Positions 1 to 8,630 of a stretch of 64,000 bases of DNA are shown here, piece by piece. Location of the stretch: NCBI GenBank assembly GCA_910577015.1, contig CAJTKU010000002.1, forward strand, positions 310,001-374,000. Reading direction: 5' to 3'. The notes beneath the pieces were generated by a model. That model ran no database searches. It worked only from the letters and a program-made list of their open reading frames with translations, and was not told the origin of the DNA. Position 1 is the stretch's first letter; each line of letters opens with the position of its first letter. A program made the position numbers and the translations under genes. Source of the stretch: an uncultured Lachnospiraceae bacterium. GTDB taxonomy: Bacteria; Bacillota; Clostridia; Lachnospirales; Lachnospiraceae.

Positions 1-1
1 C

Positions 2-1171
2 AGAATCCATGAATACAGAAAGACGGTTCTGGTTCTGTCAGGCATTGTCATGGCGGCGGCAACCATGGTTTTTGTGGGAATCAGCAGGGTTTTCCTGAAG
101 GAATTTTCCACACCCCTTGTGGTGTGCGGCTCCATTCATGCGTATTCTTTTTTTGTGGTCAGTTACAGGGTTTATTCCGCAAATATGGAAAACGATTACA
201 AAAAGAAGGCGTGGCTGCTGATTCTTCCCAATACCCTCCAGTTTTTGGTATCATTTGTTTTCATGTGTATATTGCCCGATATGTCTTTTACTGCCAGGGT
301 AATCGGCAGTACCGTCGGCGTATTCTGCTGCGCCTGTGTTTCTTTTGTGGAAATGCTGTGCTGCAAAGGGAAAGCCGTGATATGGAAAGACTGGAAATAT
401 GCGCTTGCCATTGCGCTGCCTTCCATTGTGATGTCCCTTTCCTACATGCTTATGCAGCAGTGCGACAAAGTGATGATTACCAATTACCTTGGCAATGACG
501 AAACAGCGGTATATTCGGTAATCTATTATCTGGGATATGCCATGATTGCCATCGACCAGGCGGTAAGCGAGGTACGGCACGTGTGGGTTTACAAACGTCT
601 GGATGAAAACAATCTGCAGGATGTAAGGACAATCCAGAAATGGTATCTGATTGTTGCGTCTGTGATAGCGGCCGGAATATTCATGCTCGCGCCGGAAGTT
701 ATCAGGCTGATTGCTCCAAGGACATACTGGGAATTTGAATATGTGGTTCCTTTTGTTGCGGGGGCCTGCATGATGATATTATACAGGTTTTATACGGAGG
801 TTGCCCTTTTCTATAAGAAAAATGCGCTGCTGTCGGTGTGCGTGTTGGTTTCCGCCCTTGTAAATATCGGGCTGAATACCGTTTTCATTCCCCGGATTGG
901 GGCGGTCGCGGCAGCATATACGACAGTTGCAGCTTATTTTCTTCTCTTTGTATTGTCGGCGGCAGTTGTGGAAAGAAGTATCAAAAGACTGTATTCGTAC
1001 GGATTTTTCCTGCTGTTTATCCTGTATATAGGCGCAGCGTGCTGCCTGTACGGTTTTATTTATGATAATCCGGCAATCCGGTACCCGGTATTTGGCTGTA
1101 TGCTTTTTGGTATGGCGGGTTATGTTTTCCGAAAAAGAGAAGAGTGGAAAAAGTTATTGAGGAGGAAATGA
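2..1171 (+). CDS. Wzx-like oligosaccharide flippase (5' end outside window)
   Basis: The reading frame is open from base 2, so the N-terminus lies outside the window; the first internal ATG at 50 is unlikely to be the true start. The visible ~390 residues are almost all hydrophobic segments joined by short basic loops, with a long amphipathic stretch in the middle, as in the C-terminal two thirds of polysaccharide flippases of the MATE/MOP superfamily. Such proteins move undecaprenyl-diphosphate-linked oligosaccharide repeats across the membrane. The stop overlaps the next start (ATGA at 1168-1171), so it is translationally coupled to the methyltransferase. An export role is inferred from family and context; substrate is unknown. 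Confidence 0.85.
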   Translation, partial: RIHEYRKTVLVLSGIVMAAATMVFVGISRVFLKEFSTPLVVCGSIHAYSFFVVSYRVYSANMENDYKKKAWLLILPNTLQFLVSFVFMCILPDMSFTARVIGSTVGVFCCACVSFVEMLCCKGKAVIWKDWKYALAIALPSIVMSLSYMLMQQCDKVMITNYLGNDETAVYSVIYYLGYAMIAIDQAVSEVRHVWVYKRLDENNLQDVRTIQKWYLIVASVIAAGIFMLAPEVIRLIAPRTYWEFEYVVPFVAGACMMILYRFYTEVALFYKKNALLSVCVLVSALVNIGLNTVFIPRIGAVAAAYTTVAAYFLLFVLSAAVVERSIKRLYSYGFFLLFILYIGAACCLYGFIYDNPAIRYPVFGCMLFGMAGYVFRKREEWKKLLRRK

Positions 1172-1851
1172 CAGTGCGGAAATCGGATTTTAAACTGATA
1201 GCAAATTATCTGCATAGATTTGTGGAAGGACCTGTTTTTTCCAGACAAAAATTTGCCGCGCTATTCCGATATGCCGGGAGTTTTTGTTCGTTGGTATGGG
1301 AAAAGATAAACGGGCTGGATTATACGATGGTATATTACACGAAGGATGAGAGCGTCCATAATTCGGTATATACAAAAGCGCCTAAAAAGGTGCTGAAGCG
1401 TGTGTTTTGCGATATATCCGATATTCCGGGGAAGGGATTTATAGACGTGGGGTGCGGAAAAGGATATGTGGTATCCAGGGCAGCCAGGGAACCTTTTCAG
1501 AAAGTGGGCGGAATAGAATACAGTAAAAATTTATATGATATCTGTCTGAAAAATCTGAAAAAGAAAAAAATATCGGACAGGCATGTTTACAACTGTGACG
1601 CAAAAGACTTTGCGCATTATGGGGAATTTGATATTTTCTTTTTTAACAATCCGTTTGACGAAACAATTCTGGGACCGGTGGCGCAGAAAATATACGATAC
1701 CCATAAGGGCAGGAAGTGTTATCTGTATTTCCTCAATCCCCATTTAAAGCCGCGTACGGATGCCATCGAGAATGCAGGCTTTAAGCTGGTTAAGTCCATA
1801 AATGATAAGAATGAATGGTATTTTAACATTAATGTTTACTCCAACTGTTGA
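1168..1851 (+). CDS. Class I SAM-dependent methyltransferase
   Basis: A Rossmann-fold methyltransferase of about 227 residues. The SAM-binding motif I is clear (FIDVGCGKGY, around residue 90), followed by an acidic residue ending strand 2 (GIEYS) and a motif IV-like FNNPFDE near residue 160. I start it at ATG 1168, which overlaps the upstream stop and has GGAGG just before it (1161-1165); an ATG at 1144 lies inside the flippase gene. It is the first enzyme of a cassette containing a CMP-sugar synthetase and a sialyltransferase-like GT, so it may methylate a glycan residue or precursor, but the acceptor cannot be read from sequence. NNPF could suggest an N-methyltransferase, although this is weak evidence. 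Confidence 0.85.
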   Translation: MTVRKSDFKLIANYLHRFVEGPVFSRQKFAALFRYAGSFCSLVWEKINGLDYTMVYYTKDESVHNSVYTKAPKKVLKRVFCDISDIPGKGFIDVGCGKGYVVSRAAREPFQKVGGIEYSKNLYDICLKNLKKKKISDRHVYNCDAKDFAHYGEFDIFFFNNPFDETILGPVAQKIYDTHKGRKCYLYFLNPHLKPRTDAIENAGFKLVKSINDKNEWYFNINVYSNC

Positions 1852-1868
1852 CTTTGCACGAAGGGATA

Positions 1869-2993
1869 ATGATGAGTGATAGAAAAGGGCTAGCGGTAAT
1901 CTATGACCCGCATAATCTGTATCAGTTTATATGGTATTACTGCAACAAGGGAAAGGATGCGGAATGGGACGCATTATGTCTGCCCAACGGATATAAGGGC
2001 GAATATATGCATTCTTACTGTGAAAAGGCAGGAATCTTTTCCCATATCTACAAAGACGATACCGACTTTTCCAAGCTTTCCGCAGTGAAAAAAGCAATTA
2101 TGATGCTGAAAATGACGGGATATTTTCTGGTCGGCAAAAGGAAGTCCTATTGCAGGAAGCTGCTGAATCGGTATGTGGACCTGCAGGAGTATGAAGAAAT
2201 CGTGGTAATTGCCGATGTGGGAATCGTTTCGGGCGCCTGTGTGGCGCTGGGGGAAGAAAAGGAAGTCATCATACTGGAGGACGGACCTTCCGACTACAGC
2301 AAAAGACCGATGTTTTTAGGGAAATCCAAACTTTTATCGTTGTATAACTGGCAGGGCTTTTTTCTGGCACGTATGGGATACTGCAGTCCGGGATGGTTTT
2401 ATTTTAAGCCGGATAAATATTGTGTGAAATACAGCAGCCAGCCTGAAAAAATGCAGTATGGGAATTACAGGGAAATACGGCAGCTGTATGAGGCGGACGG
2501 CACGGACGGAGAATTGTTCGGGCAGATTACGGAAAAATTATACCCTGCCCTGAAGAATATCCGGTTTGAGGAAGCGGAGGCGGTTATTTTTACGCGGCCG
2601 TTTGAGGACTATGTCAGTGATATTGAAAAATATAAAAAGCGTGTTGAAGATTATGTGATGAAAAATTGTAAGAGTGTTATTTTAAAGACCCATCCCAGGG
2701 AAAAGGAAATTTATTGTTTTGGTGACCAGATAGAAATTCAAACTGTTGACAATTCTGTTCCGGCGGAGGTATTGCTGCCGTATTTAAGGGGAAAAGAAGC
2801 CGTGGTTGTCACCACAAGCACTATTATGCTTTACCTTAAGGCATATGAGATTCACTGTACTGCGCTGTTTTTTGACGGGTTGTACGAGGAAAGCGTAAAA
2901 AGTAATACGGCGTTTGTTCCTATGACTGCGGGAGAGGCCGAAAAATTTTGTGAGAGGTTTGTTCAGGATTGGTATGGTATCGAAGTTTTATGA
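1869..2993 (+). CDS. Polysialyltransferase-like GT-B glycosyltransferase
   Basis: About 374 residues carrying the spaced motifs of bacterial sialyl- and polysialyltransferases: an acidic-acidic-Gly motif (ILEDGPSDYS, near residue 137), an HP motif (LKTHPREKE, near 275) and a Ser/Thr motif (VTTSTIML, near 315). These enzymes transfer a CMP-activated nonulosonic or ulosonic acid. ATG 1869 (with a second ATG at 1872) is preferred because AAGGGA sits just upstream; a TTG at 1848 overlaps the preceding gene. The adjacent cytidylyltransferase supports a CMP-sugar donor. A second member of the family, with the same HPREKE signature, lies at 27251 in the legionaminic-type operon. Donor and acceptor are inferred, not shown. 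Confidence 0.75.
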   Translation: MMSDRKGLAVIYDPHNLYQFIWYYCNKGKDAEWDALCLPNGYKGEYMHSYCEKAGIFSHIYKDDTDFSKLSAVKKAIMMLKMTGYFLVGKRKSYCRKLLNRYVDLQEYEEIVVIADVGIVSGACVALGEEKEVIILEDGPSDYSKRPMFLGKSKLLSLYNWQGFFLARMGYCSPGWFYFKPDKYCVKYSSQPEKMQYGNYREIRQLYEADGTDGELFGQITEKLYPALKNIRFEEAEAVIFTRPFEDYVSDIEKYKKRVEDYVMKNCKSVILKTHPREKEIYCFGDQIEIQTVDNSVPAEVLLPYLRGKEAVVVTTSTIMLYLKAYEIHCTALFFDGLYEESVKSNTAFVPMTAGEAEKFCERFVQDWYGIEVL

Positions 2994-3048
2994 GATATGA
3001 GTTTAACGCGGTTGATTTTGCAAAGGAAATGAAAGAAGGAGGAAAATC

Positions 3049-3759
3049 ATGAGTGTGACAGCAATTATTCCCGTAAGGGAAGGAAGCAGGAGATTAAAAA
3101 ATAAGAATGTAGCTCCGTTTGCGGGTACTAACCTGCTTCTTTATAAAATAAGCCAGCTGCAAAAGGTATCTGAAATCGATAATATCGTCGTATCTTCTGA
3201 TTCTGATTTAATGCTTCAAATGGCAAAAACACAAGGAGTCAGGACGCATAAGCGTGCCCCGGAGTTTTGTGATGAAAAATCAAAAACATTTGGGGAAGTC
3301 GTCGCCCATATCTGTGAAAACGTAGAAGGCGATGATATCTTATGGGCAACATGTACCGCACCGCTTGTTTTTCCAAAGCATTACAAAGAAGCGATTTCAA
3401 AATATCATGAGGCTCTAAAGGAGGGTTATGACTCTCTTGTTTCCATGGAAGTATTCAGAAGGTATTTGTGGGATGACAACGGTCCTGTAAACTACGAACT
3501 GGGCGTGAAGCATGTGCCTTCCCAGCAGCTTCCGCCGTTATATTTTGTGACTGATGGCATTTTACTGGCGCCGCGGACAAAAATGATTGAATGGAAGTAT
3601 TTTCATGGCAGAAATCCATACCGTTTTCTGCTGGATAAAAGGACAAGCATAGATATTGACGACGGGTTGGACCTTGCATGTGCAAGGGCGTGGCTGGATA
3701 TGGATGAATCCGTTTCGCAAATCATCCCGTATAATATCGACCTGAATCATGAAGAGTGA
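3049..3759 (+). CDS. CMP-acylneuraminate synthetase-like cytidylyltransferase (divergent)
   Basis: A 236-residue nucleotidyltransferase of the NeuA/KdsB type, expected to make CMP-activated 2-keto-3-deoxy sugar acid from CTP. The N-terminal nucleotide-binding loop reads IIPVREGSRRLKNKN, where typical NeuA proteins have ARGGSK-x-PxKN; the Glu and the Arg-Arg are departures. Later hallmarks are present: SSDSD near residue 50, TCTAPL near 105 and the metal-binding DIDDGLDL near 205. AAGGAGG upstream gives a strong start. It sits between a sialyltransferase-like GT and a HAD phosphatase plus KDPG-type aldolase, so its substrate may be something other than Neu5Ac. The canonical family member in this window is at 22049. 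Confidence 0.8.
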   Translation: MSVTAIIPVREGSRRLKNKNVAPFAGTNLLLYKISQLQKVSEIDNIVVSSDSDLMLQMAKTQGVRTHKRAPEFCDEKSKTFGEVVAHICENVEGDDILWATCTAPLVFPKHYKEAISKYHEALKEGYDSLVSMEVFRRYLWDDNGPVNYELGVKHVPSQQLPPLYFVTDGILLAPRTKMIEWKYFHGRNPYRFLLDKRTSIDIDDGLDLACARAWLDMDESVSQIIPYNIDLNHEE

Positions 3760-3811
3760 ATGTAAGGAAAGGGAAAACATATCATCCCTGAGTATTCCGG
3801 AGGAAAAGAAT

Positions 3812-4594
3812 TTGAATAAACTTTCATTGTCTATGTTTCAAGCGGTTTTGTTTGATTTGGATGGAACCGTATATTATGGCTCTAAAATGATAGATGGAGC
3901 GAACGATACGATTCGATTTTTCAGGGAAAAAGGAAAAAGAATATTTTTTGTCACAAATAACTCAACCAAGACAAGGAAGCAGGTATATGAGAAATTGAAG
4001 CGGATGGGCATTGACGCATATTTGGACGAGGTATTAACTTCGGGATTTATTGCGGCAACGTATGCCTTAAAAAGCGGGATGAAGGATATCTATATATTTG
4101 GTTCTTCCAATCTTGCCCATGAGTTTCATGAGGCAGGGATTCCTGTCAATCAGACGGAGGAGGCAGAGAACCTGTTAATAGGCTATAATCCTGATATTAC
4201 GTATGCAGAACTGGCACAAGCTGCCAGAATTGCGCTTAAGGCGAAAAAGGTCATTGCCTGCAACAGGGAGCGCATGTATCCGGGGGAAGATGCAAAGCTT
4301 ATGCCCGGGTGCGGGGCAATGACTGCGCCGATTGAATGGTGTGCCAACAGAAAGTGCGATATTGTCCTTGGAAAACCCAATACATTTATGGTGGAGTTTC
4401 TGGTGGAGCATGTGGAAATACCCGCTGCCCAGATGCTGGTGATAGGGGATACTTATGAAAGCGACATAGAGATGGCAAAACATGCAGGCTGTAAATCCAT
4501 TCTGCTGGATAAAGCGGAAAATAAAAAAAATGATACGATTGTAGTAAAAAGCATAAAAGAAGTCAGGGATTATTTTTCATATGAGGAGAAATGA
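3812..4594 (+). CDS. HAD-IIA (NagD-like) sugar phosphatase
   Basis: A haloacid dehalogenase phosphatase with all core motifs: FDLDGT (nucleophile and acid/base Asp, residues 15 and 17 from the chosen start), VTNNST (motif II), GKPN (motif III region) and GDTYESDIEMA (motif IV). The C2-type cap and ~260 residues fit NagD/PGP-like enzymes that dephosphorylate small sugar phosphates. I prefer TTG 3812 because GGAGGA lies at 3799-3804; an in-frame ATG at 3749 overlaps the upstream gene but has no ribosome site and adds residues before the first core motif. Between a CMP-sugar synthetase and an aldolase, it plausibly removes phosphate from the aldol product before activation. Confidence 0.82.
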   Translation: MNKLSLSMFQAVLFDLDGTVYYGSKMIDGANDTIRFFREKGKRIFFVTNNSTKTRKQVYEKLKRMGIDAYLDEVLTSGFIAATYALKSGMKDIYIFGSSNLAHEFHEAGIPVNQTEEAENLLIGYNPDITYAELAQAARIALKAKKVIACNRERMYPGEDAKLMPGCGAMTAPIEWCANRKCDIVLGKPNTFMVEFLVEHVEIPAAQMLVIGDTYESDIEMAKHAGCKSILLDKAENKKNDTIVVKSIKEVRDYFSYEEK

Positions 4595-4601
4595 GGATAA
4601 A

Positions 4602-5228
4602 ATGATTAATCAGATTACAGCATTGAGGGTAATACCGGTCGCCGTCATTCATGATGCAAAAAAAGCGGTTCCATTGGCAAGAGCCCTGGTGCGGGGAGGG
4701 CTGCCCTGTATCGAGGTGACGTTTCGGACTGACGCGGCAGCGGAGGCAATTAGGTCAATACACGATGAAATACCCGATATCCTGGTAGGCGCCGGGACAG
4801 TGACATCCTGTCAGCAGGCAGACCTTGCAATACAGGCCGGCGCTCAATTTATCGTAAGCCCCGGAATCAATGCCGAAGTGGTGAAATATGTTCTTCAAAA
4901 AAATATTGCGATGTTTCCGGGAGTTATGACCCCTTCCGAGCTGGAACTGGCCATGCACCTCGGTATTTCACATGTAAAATTCTTTCCGGCTGTTGCTGCA
5001 GGAGGGACGTCCATGATAAAAGCGTTGTCGGCTCCCTATCCGGATATGCACTTTATGCCTACAGGGGGAATAAGGGAGGATAATATACTGGATTTTCTGG
5101 CTTGTGATAAGGTATTTGCCTGTGGGGGAAGCTGGATGGTGGAAAAAAAGCTGATTGAAAGCGGAGATTTTGAGGAAATTACGCAGAGAACAAGGCGAGT
5201 TGTGGAACTTGTGAAAAAAGTCCGTTGA
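4602..5228 (+). CDS. KDPG/KHG-type class I aldolase (Eda family)
   Basis: A 208-residue TIM-barrel aldolase. Diagnostic motifs are IEVTFRT (catalytic Glu38), GAGTV near 63, SPG near 86, the Schiff-base HVKFFPA (Lys126) and PTGGI near 153. The family condenses pyruvate with an aldehyde (or the reverse) to give 2-keto-3-deoxy acids such as KDPG. The start is ATG 4602 after GAGG at 4593; ATG 4581 overlaps the upstream gene. It is the last gene of an operon with a HAD phosphatase and a CMP-keto-sugar synthetase and has no Entner-Doudoroff partner (no Edd or KDG kinase) nearby. This suggests a biosynthetic role in making a CMP-ulosonic acid; ordinary central metabolism remains possible. Confidence 0.85.
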   Translation: MINQITALRVIPVAVIHDAKKAVPLARALVRGGLPCIEVTFRTDAAAEAIRSIHDEIPDILVGAGTVTSCQQADLAIQAGAQFIVSPGINAEVVKYVLQKNIAMFPGVMTPSELELAMHLGISHVKFFPAVAAGGTSMIKALSAPYPDMHFMPTGGIREDNILDFLACDKVFACGGSWMVEKKLIESGDFEEITQRTRRVVELVKKVR

Positions 5229-5240
5229 ACGGACTTTTTT
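5214..5240 (+). terminator. Rho-independent terminator after the aldolase
   Basis: An 11-bp perfect stem (AAAAAAGTCCG pairing with CGGACTTTTTT) around a five-base loop, ending in six T. It overlaps the aldolase stop codon and closes the first operon. Confidence 0.9.
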
Positions 5241-5291
5241 GCATTCCGGCGTTTTCTGATAAAAGAAAAGTGCGGCACAGGCAAGAAACAG

Positions 5292-5320
5292 TGGTAAAGC
5301 AGGGGGCAAAATGATATAAT
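5292..5320 (+). promoter_or_regulatory. Promoter for the 5356-9455 operon
   Basis: TATAAT at 5315-5320 preceded by TG at 5312-5313 (extended -10). The -35 position (5292-5297, TGGTAA) is weak. The predicted transcription start near 5327 lies after an upstream GTG candidate, favouring the GTG at 5356 as the start of translation. Confidence 0.6.
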
Positions 5321-5355
5321 CTTATTCAGTGAAATCAACGGAAAGGGTAAATCGC

Positions 5356-6564
5356 GTGGAAACAGAAAAGCAGCAGGTTTTTATCATTGGCAGCAAAGGG
5401 ATTCCGGCAGCGTACGGCGGCTTTGAAACCTTTGTGGAAAAGCTGACGGAATATCAGGCGAGCGGCAGGATAAAATATAACGTGGCCTGTATGGGTAAAA
5501 AGAATACCGGATACGAATACAACGGCGCCAGGTGCTTTTCGGTAAAGGTGCCTTCCATCGGACCGGCGAAAGCAATATATTACGATATTGCAGCCCTGCG
5601 GGCCTGTATCAGATACTGCCGGAGTCAGAAGGTGGGAGGCCGCCCGGTTTTTTATGTGCTGGCGTGCAGGATTGGCCCATTTATCGGCCGTTTTAAGAAA
5701 AAAATAGAAAAGCTGGGGGGCGTTCTGTATGTCAATCCGGACGGACATGAATGGAAACGCGCAAAGTGGAGTATGCCGGTTCGCAGGTACTGGAAGTTTT
5801 CCGAAAAACTGATGGTAAAACATGCGGATTTGCTTATCTGTGACAGCAAAAATATTGAGCGCTATATACAGGATGATTATGGCAGGTACCATCCCCGCAC
5901 CGCCTTTATTGCCTATGGGTCGGATATCAGCCCGTCCAAGCTTACGTCGGAAAGTGAAAGCTATAAAAACTGGAGGGAGGGCAACAAGCTTACCCCGTTC
6001 GGATATTATCTGGTTGTGGGCAGGTTTGTACCGGAAAACAATTTTGAAATCATGATAAGGGAATTTATGGCGTCCGACACATCAAAGGACCTTGTGCTTA
6101 TCACAACAGCCAACGACGCCTTTTTGAATAAACTGGAGCAGCGCCTGCACTTTCGGGGCGATAAACGGATTAAATTCGTGGGGACGGTTTATGACCAGGA
6201 GCTTTTGAAAAAAATAAGGGAAGACGCTTACGGTTACTTTCACGGACATGAGGTGGGGGGAACCAATCCCAGCCTTCTGGAAGCGCTTGGAAGCACAAAG
6301 CTGAACCTGCTTCTGGACGTGGGATTCAACCGTGAAGTGGGGGAGGAGGCGGCTCTTTACTGGAGTAAGGAAGAGGGCAGCCTGTCAGCCCTGATAGCAG
6401 CCGCGGACGCCCTGACTGCGGGGCAGGTAAGCGAATTGGGGGCAAAGGCAAAGAAAAGGATAGCGGACGCATACAGTTGGACGCAAATCGTAACGCAGTA
6501 TGAAACGTTGTTTCTGACGGGAAAACTTTCGGAAGTGGGCGTTTGTTATGAGGAAAGCAGATGA
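5356..6564 (+). CDS. DUF1972-type GT4 glycosyltransferase (rhamnosyltransferase-like)
   Basis: About 402 residues resembling the Cps2T/WchF class, in which an N-terminal DUF1972 domain precedes a GT4 C-domain; characterised members are beta-1,4-rhamnosyltransferases of streptococcal capsules. The N-terminal signature IIGSKGIPAAYGGFETFVE, NPDGHEWKR near residue 130 and the donor-site region HGHEVGGTNPSLLEALG near 295 are all visible. GTG 5356 follows AAAGGG at 5342-5347; the earlier GTG 5329 sits at the predicted transcription start. Rhamnose as the sugar fits RmlA, RmlB and RmlC elsewhere in the window, but specificity is inference. Its 3' end overlaps the next gene by ATGA. Confidence 0.8.
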   Translation: METEKQQVFIIGSKGIPAAYGGFETFVEKLTEYQASGRIKYNVACMGKKNTGYEYNGARCFSVKVPSIGPAKAIYYDIAALRACIRYCRSQKVGGRPVFYVLACRIGPFIGRFKKKIEKLGGVLYVNPDGHEWKRAKWSMPVRRYWKFSEKLMVKHADLLICDSKNIERYIQDDYGRYHPRTAFIAYGSDISPSKLTSESESYKNWREGNKLTPFGYYLVVGRFVPENNFEIMIREFMASDTSKDLVLITTANDAFLNKLEQRLHFRGDKRIKFVGTVYDQELLKKIREDAYGYFHGHEVGGTNPSLLEALGSTKLNLLLDVGFNREVGEEAALYWSKEEGSLSALIAAADALTAGQVSELGAKAKKRIADAYSWTQIVTQYETLFLTGKLSEVGVCYEESR

Positions 6565-7526
6565 AACGGTTTATTAATTTATTAAAAAAAGCAGGCGGAA
6601 TGGACATGGTCCGGCAGTATCTGCGCGCCCATGTGTTGTTTTATGCGTTTGTTCAGATATTGCTCCAGGGCTTTTCCAAAAAATCACTGGAGATAGCCAG
6701 GCTTTCCATAAATAACCGCATCCTGAAAAAACTGCGGCGAAAGTACAGCGGATTTGTCAGGGAGTATCTGGGCGGGGAGGAAGAGCGTAAGGGATTACCC
6801 AAGGAAAAAAGCCGTAAGGTATGGGTCTGCTGGCTGCAAGGCATGGAGAATGCCCCCCTGCTAGTGCAGAAATGCTACCAATCCCTTGAGGAGAACCTGG
6901 GCGACAGGGAAATTATCCTGCTGACGGAGGACAATTACAGGCAATATGTGACTTTTCCCGATTATATCCGTGAGAAAATAGATAATGGCAGTATAAGCAG
7001 GACCCATATGTCTGATTTGCTGCGTCTGGAGCTTTTGACAACCTATGGCGGCACATGGGTGGACGCCACGGTTTTCTTTTCTTCCGGCCGGATACCGGAC
7101 TATTTTCTTGACTCAGAGCTTTTTACCTTTCAGGACTTAAAACCCGGTCTGGACGGTCACAGTACCAGAATATCCAGCTGGTTTATGACAGCCTGTACCA
7201 ATCACCCCATATTGCTTCTGACCCGTGCGCTATTGTATGAGTACTGGAAGAAACACAGGACATTACAGGACTATTACCTGATACATGATATGTTTGAACT
7301 GGCAATCGAGGCTTATCCGGAAAGCTGGAACAGGGTGGTGCCGTTTTGCAATGCGGTTCCCCATATTCTGCTCTTACGTCTTTATGAGCCTTATGATGAG
7401 AAAATATGGCAGGCCGTCGGACAGATGTGTCCCCTGCATAAATTGAGTTACAAGGCGTCTGCGGACAGGCAGGCCCTGCCGGGAACCTATTACCGGAAAC
7501 TGTTTTTGGAGGAAACTTTCCCATGA
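6561..7526 (+). CDS. Capsular polysaccharide synthesis protein, GT32-like glycosyltransferase
   Basis: A 321-residue protein of the family with a DXD-containing sugar-binding region. The key stretch LRLELLTTYGGTWVDATVFF (near residues 152-171) has the GG-x-W-x-D pattern that binds the nucleotide sugar and metal in GT32-like enzymes. A basic, partly hydrophobic N-terminus may associate with the membrane. It overlaps both neighbours by four bases, so it is translated with the GTs on either side. The sugar transferred is unknown. Confidence 0.8.
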   Translation: MKRFINLLKKAGGMDMVRQYLRAHVLFYAFVQILLQGFSKKSLEIARLSINNRILKKLRRKYSGFVREYLGGEEERKGLPKEKSRKVWVCWLQGMENAPLLVQKCYQSLEENLGDREIILLTEDNYRQYVTFPDYIREKIDNGSISRTHMSDLLRLELLTTYGGTWVDATVFFSSGRIPDYFLDSELFTFQDLKPGLDGHSTRISSWFMTACTNHPILLLTRALLYEYWKKHRTLQDYYLIHDMFELAIEAYPESWNRVVPFCNAVPHILLLRLYEPYDEKIWQAVGQMCPLHKLSYKASADRQALPGTYYRKLFLEETFP

Positions 7527-8623
7527 AAATCATGTATCTTATGTTTTCCTTCACGATGGGAGGAACGGAGCGCCTGGTGGCGGATATCTGCAATGAGATG
7601 GCAGTTCGGGGAAACGAGGTATTTCTCTATATTGTAAACGACCTCTATGAGGAATCCCTGCTTCGGATGCTCGATGACAGGGTATGCGTGTTCCTGCAAA
7701 AGAGAGCGGCAGGCAGCGGCGGGCGTATTGACACGATGCGCAGGGTGGCCGGTTTTATCCGAAAGCATCGTATTGAGGTGGTTCATTGCAACTCCTTTGA
7801 CACGCCGGAACTGCTGATGCTGCGTCCCGTCCTTTTTCCGAAAACCAAAATCATTTATACTATTCACGGAATGGGACAGTATAAGGCGGTAAGCAGGCTG
7901 CGCAGATGGTACCGCAACAGGATATGCGACAAAATTATCGCCATATCGGAAAGCGTGAAAAAGGATATAGAAGCCTGCGGGGCGGCGCCGCGCAAAACAG
8001 TCACGGTTTATAATGCCATCAATTTAAAGACATTTTCCGTGGACGGCAGGAAGGCCTTTGATGAAAAGCAGATTGTGATTGGAAATGTGGCGCGAATCAA
8101 GCCTGAAGAAAAAGGACAGGATATCCTGATTGCGGCAGTGGCGCTGTTAAAGGACAGGTATCCGGCAATCCGGTGCTTTTTTGCGGGAGCGGGAAATCAG
8201 GCGGTTCTTGGGAAGTTAAAGGAGCAGGCAAAGAGGCTGTGCGTGGAGAAAAATGTCGTTTTTTTGGGCAATGTGGAAAATGTTGCCGGTTTTTTGCATA
8301 CGCTGGATTTGTTTGTGCTGCCTTCCCGTTCAGAAGGCTTCGGGCTTGCGCTGGTTGAGGCCATGGCGTCGGGAGTGCCCTGCATAGCCAGCAATCTGAA
8401 CGGCCCGGCGGAAATCATAGGAGACGAAACCTACGGATTTTTATTTCCCTGTGAAGACGCGGAAGCGCTGGCCCAAAAGATTTCCTTTGCTATTGAAAAC
8501 TACGGGGAGTGTCTTGACAAGGCGGAAAAAGCGGCTGCCTATGTGAGACAGGCATATGGCATGGACGATATGTGCAAAAAGCTCATGCAGATATATCAGG
8601 TCGTAAGGGAAAGGAAGAAATGA
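7523..8623 (+). CDS. GT4 family glycosyltransferase
   Basis: A 366-residue GT-B enzyme. The N-terminal acceptor domain begins with the glycine-rich loop FSFTMGGTERLVADI, and the C-terminal donor domain contains PSRSEGFGLALVEAMASG (near residue 265) with the EX7E pair typical of retaining GT4 enzymes. It overlaps the upstream gene by ATGA and is followed seven bases later by licD. It probably builds the repeat unit that LicD decorates; the donor sugar cannot be assigned. Confidence 0.85.
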   Translation: MKIMYLMFSFTMGGTERLVADICNEMAVRGNEVFLYIVNDLYEESLLRMLDDRVCVFLQKRAAGSGGRIDTMRRVAGFIRKHRIEVVHCNSFDTPELLMLRPVLFPKTKIIYTIHGMGQYKAVSRLRRWYRNRICDKIIAISESVKKDIEACGAAPRKTVTVYNAINLKTFSVDGRKAFDEKQIVIGNVARIKPEEKGQDILIAAVALLKDRYPAIRCFFAGAGNQAVLGKLKEQAKRLCVEKNVVFLGNVENVAGFLHTLDLFVLPSRSEGFGLALVEAMASGVPCIASNLNGPAEIIGDETYGFLFPCEDAEALAQKISFAIENYGECLDKAEKAAAYVRQAYGMDDMCKKLMQIYQVVRERKK

Positions 8624-8630
8624 AGAAAAA

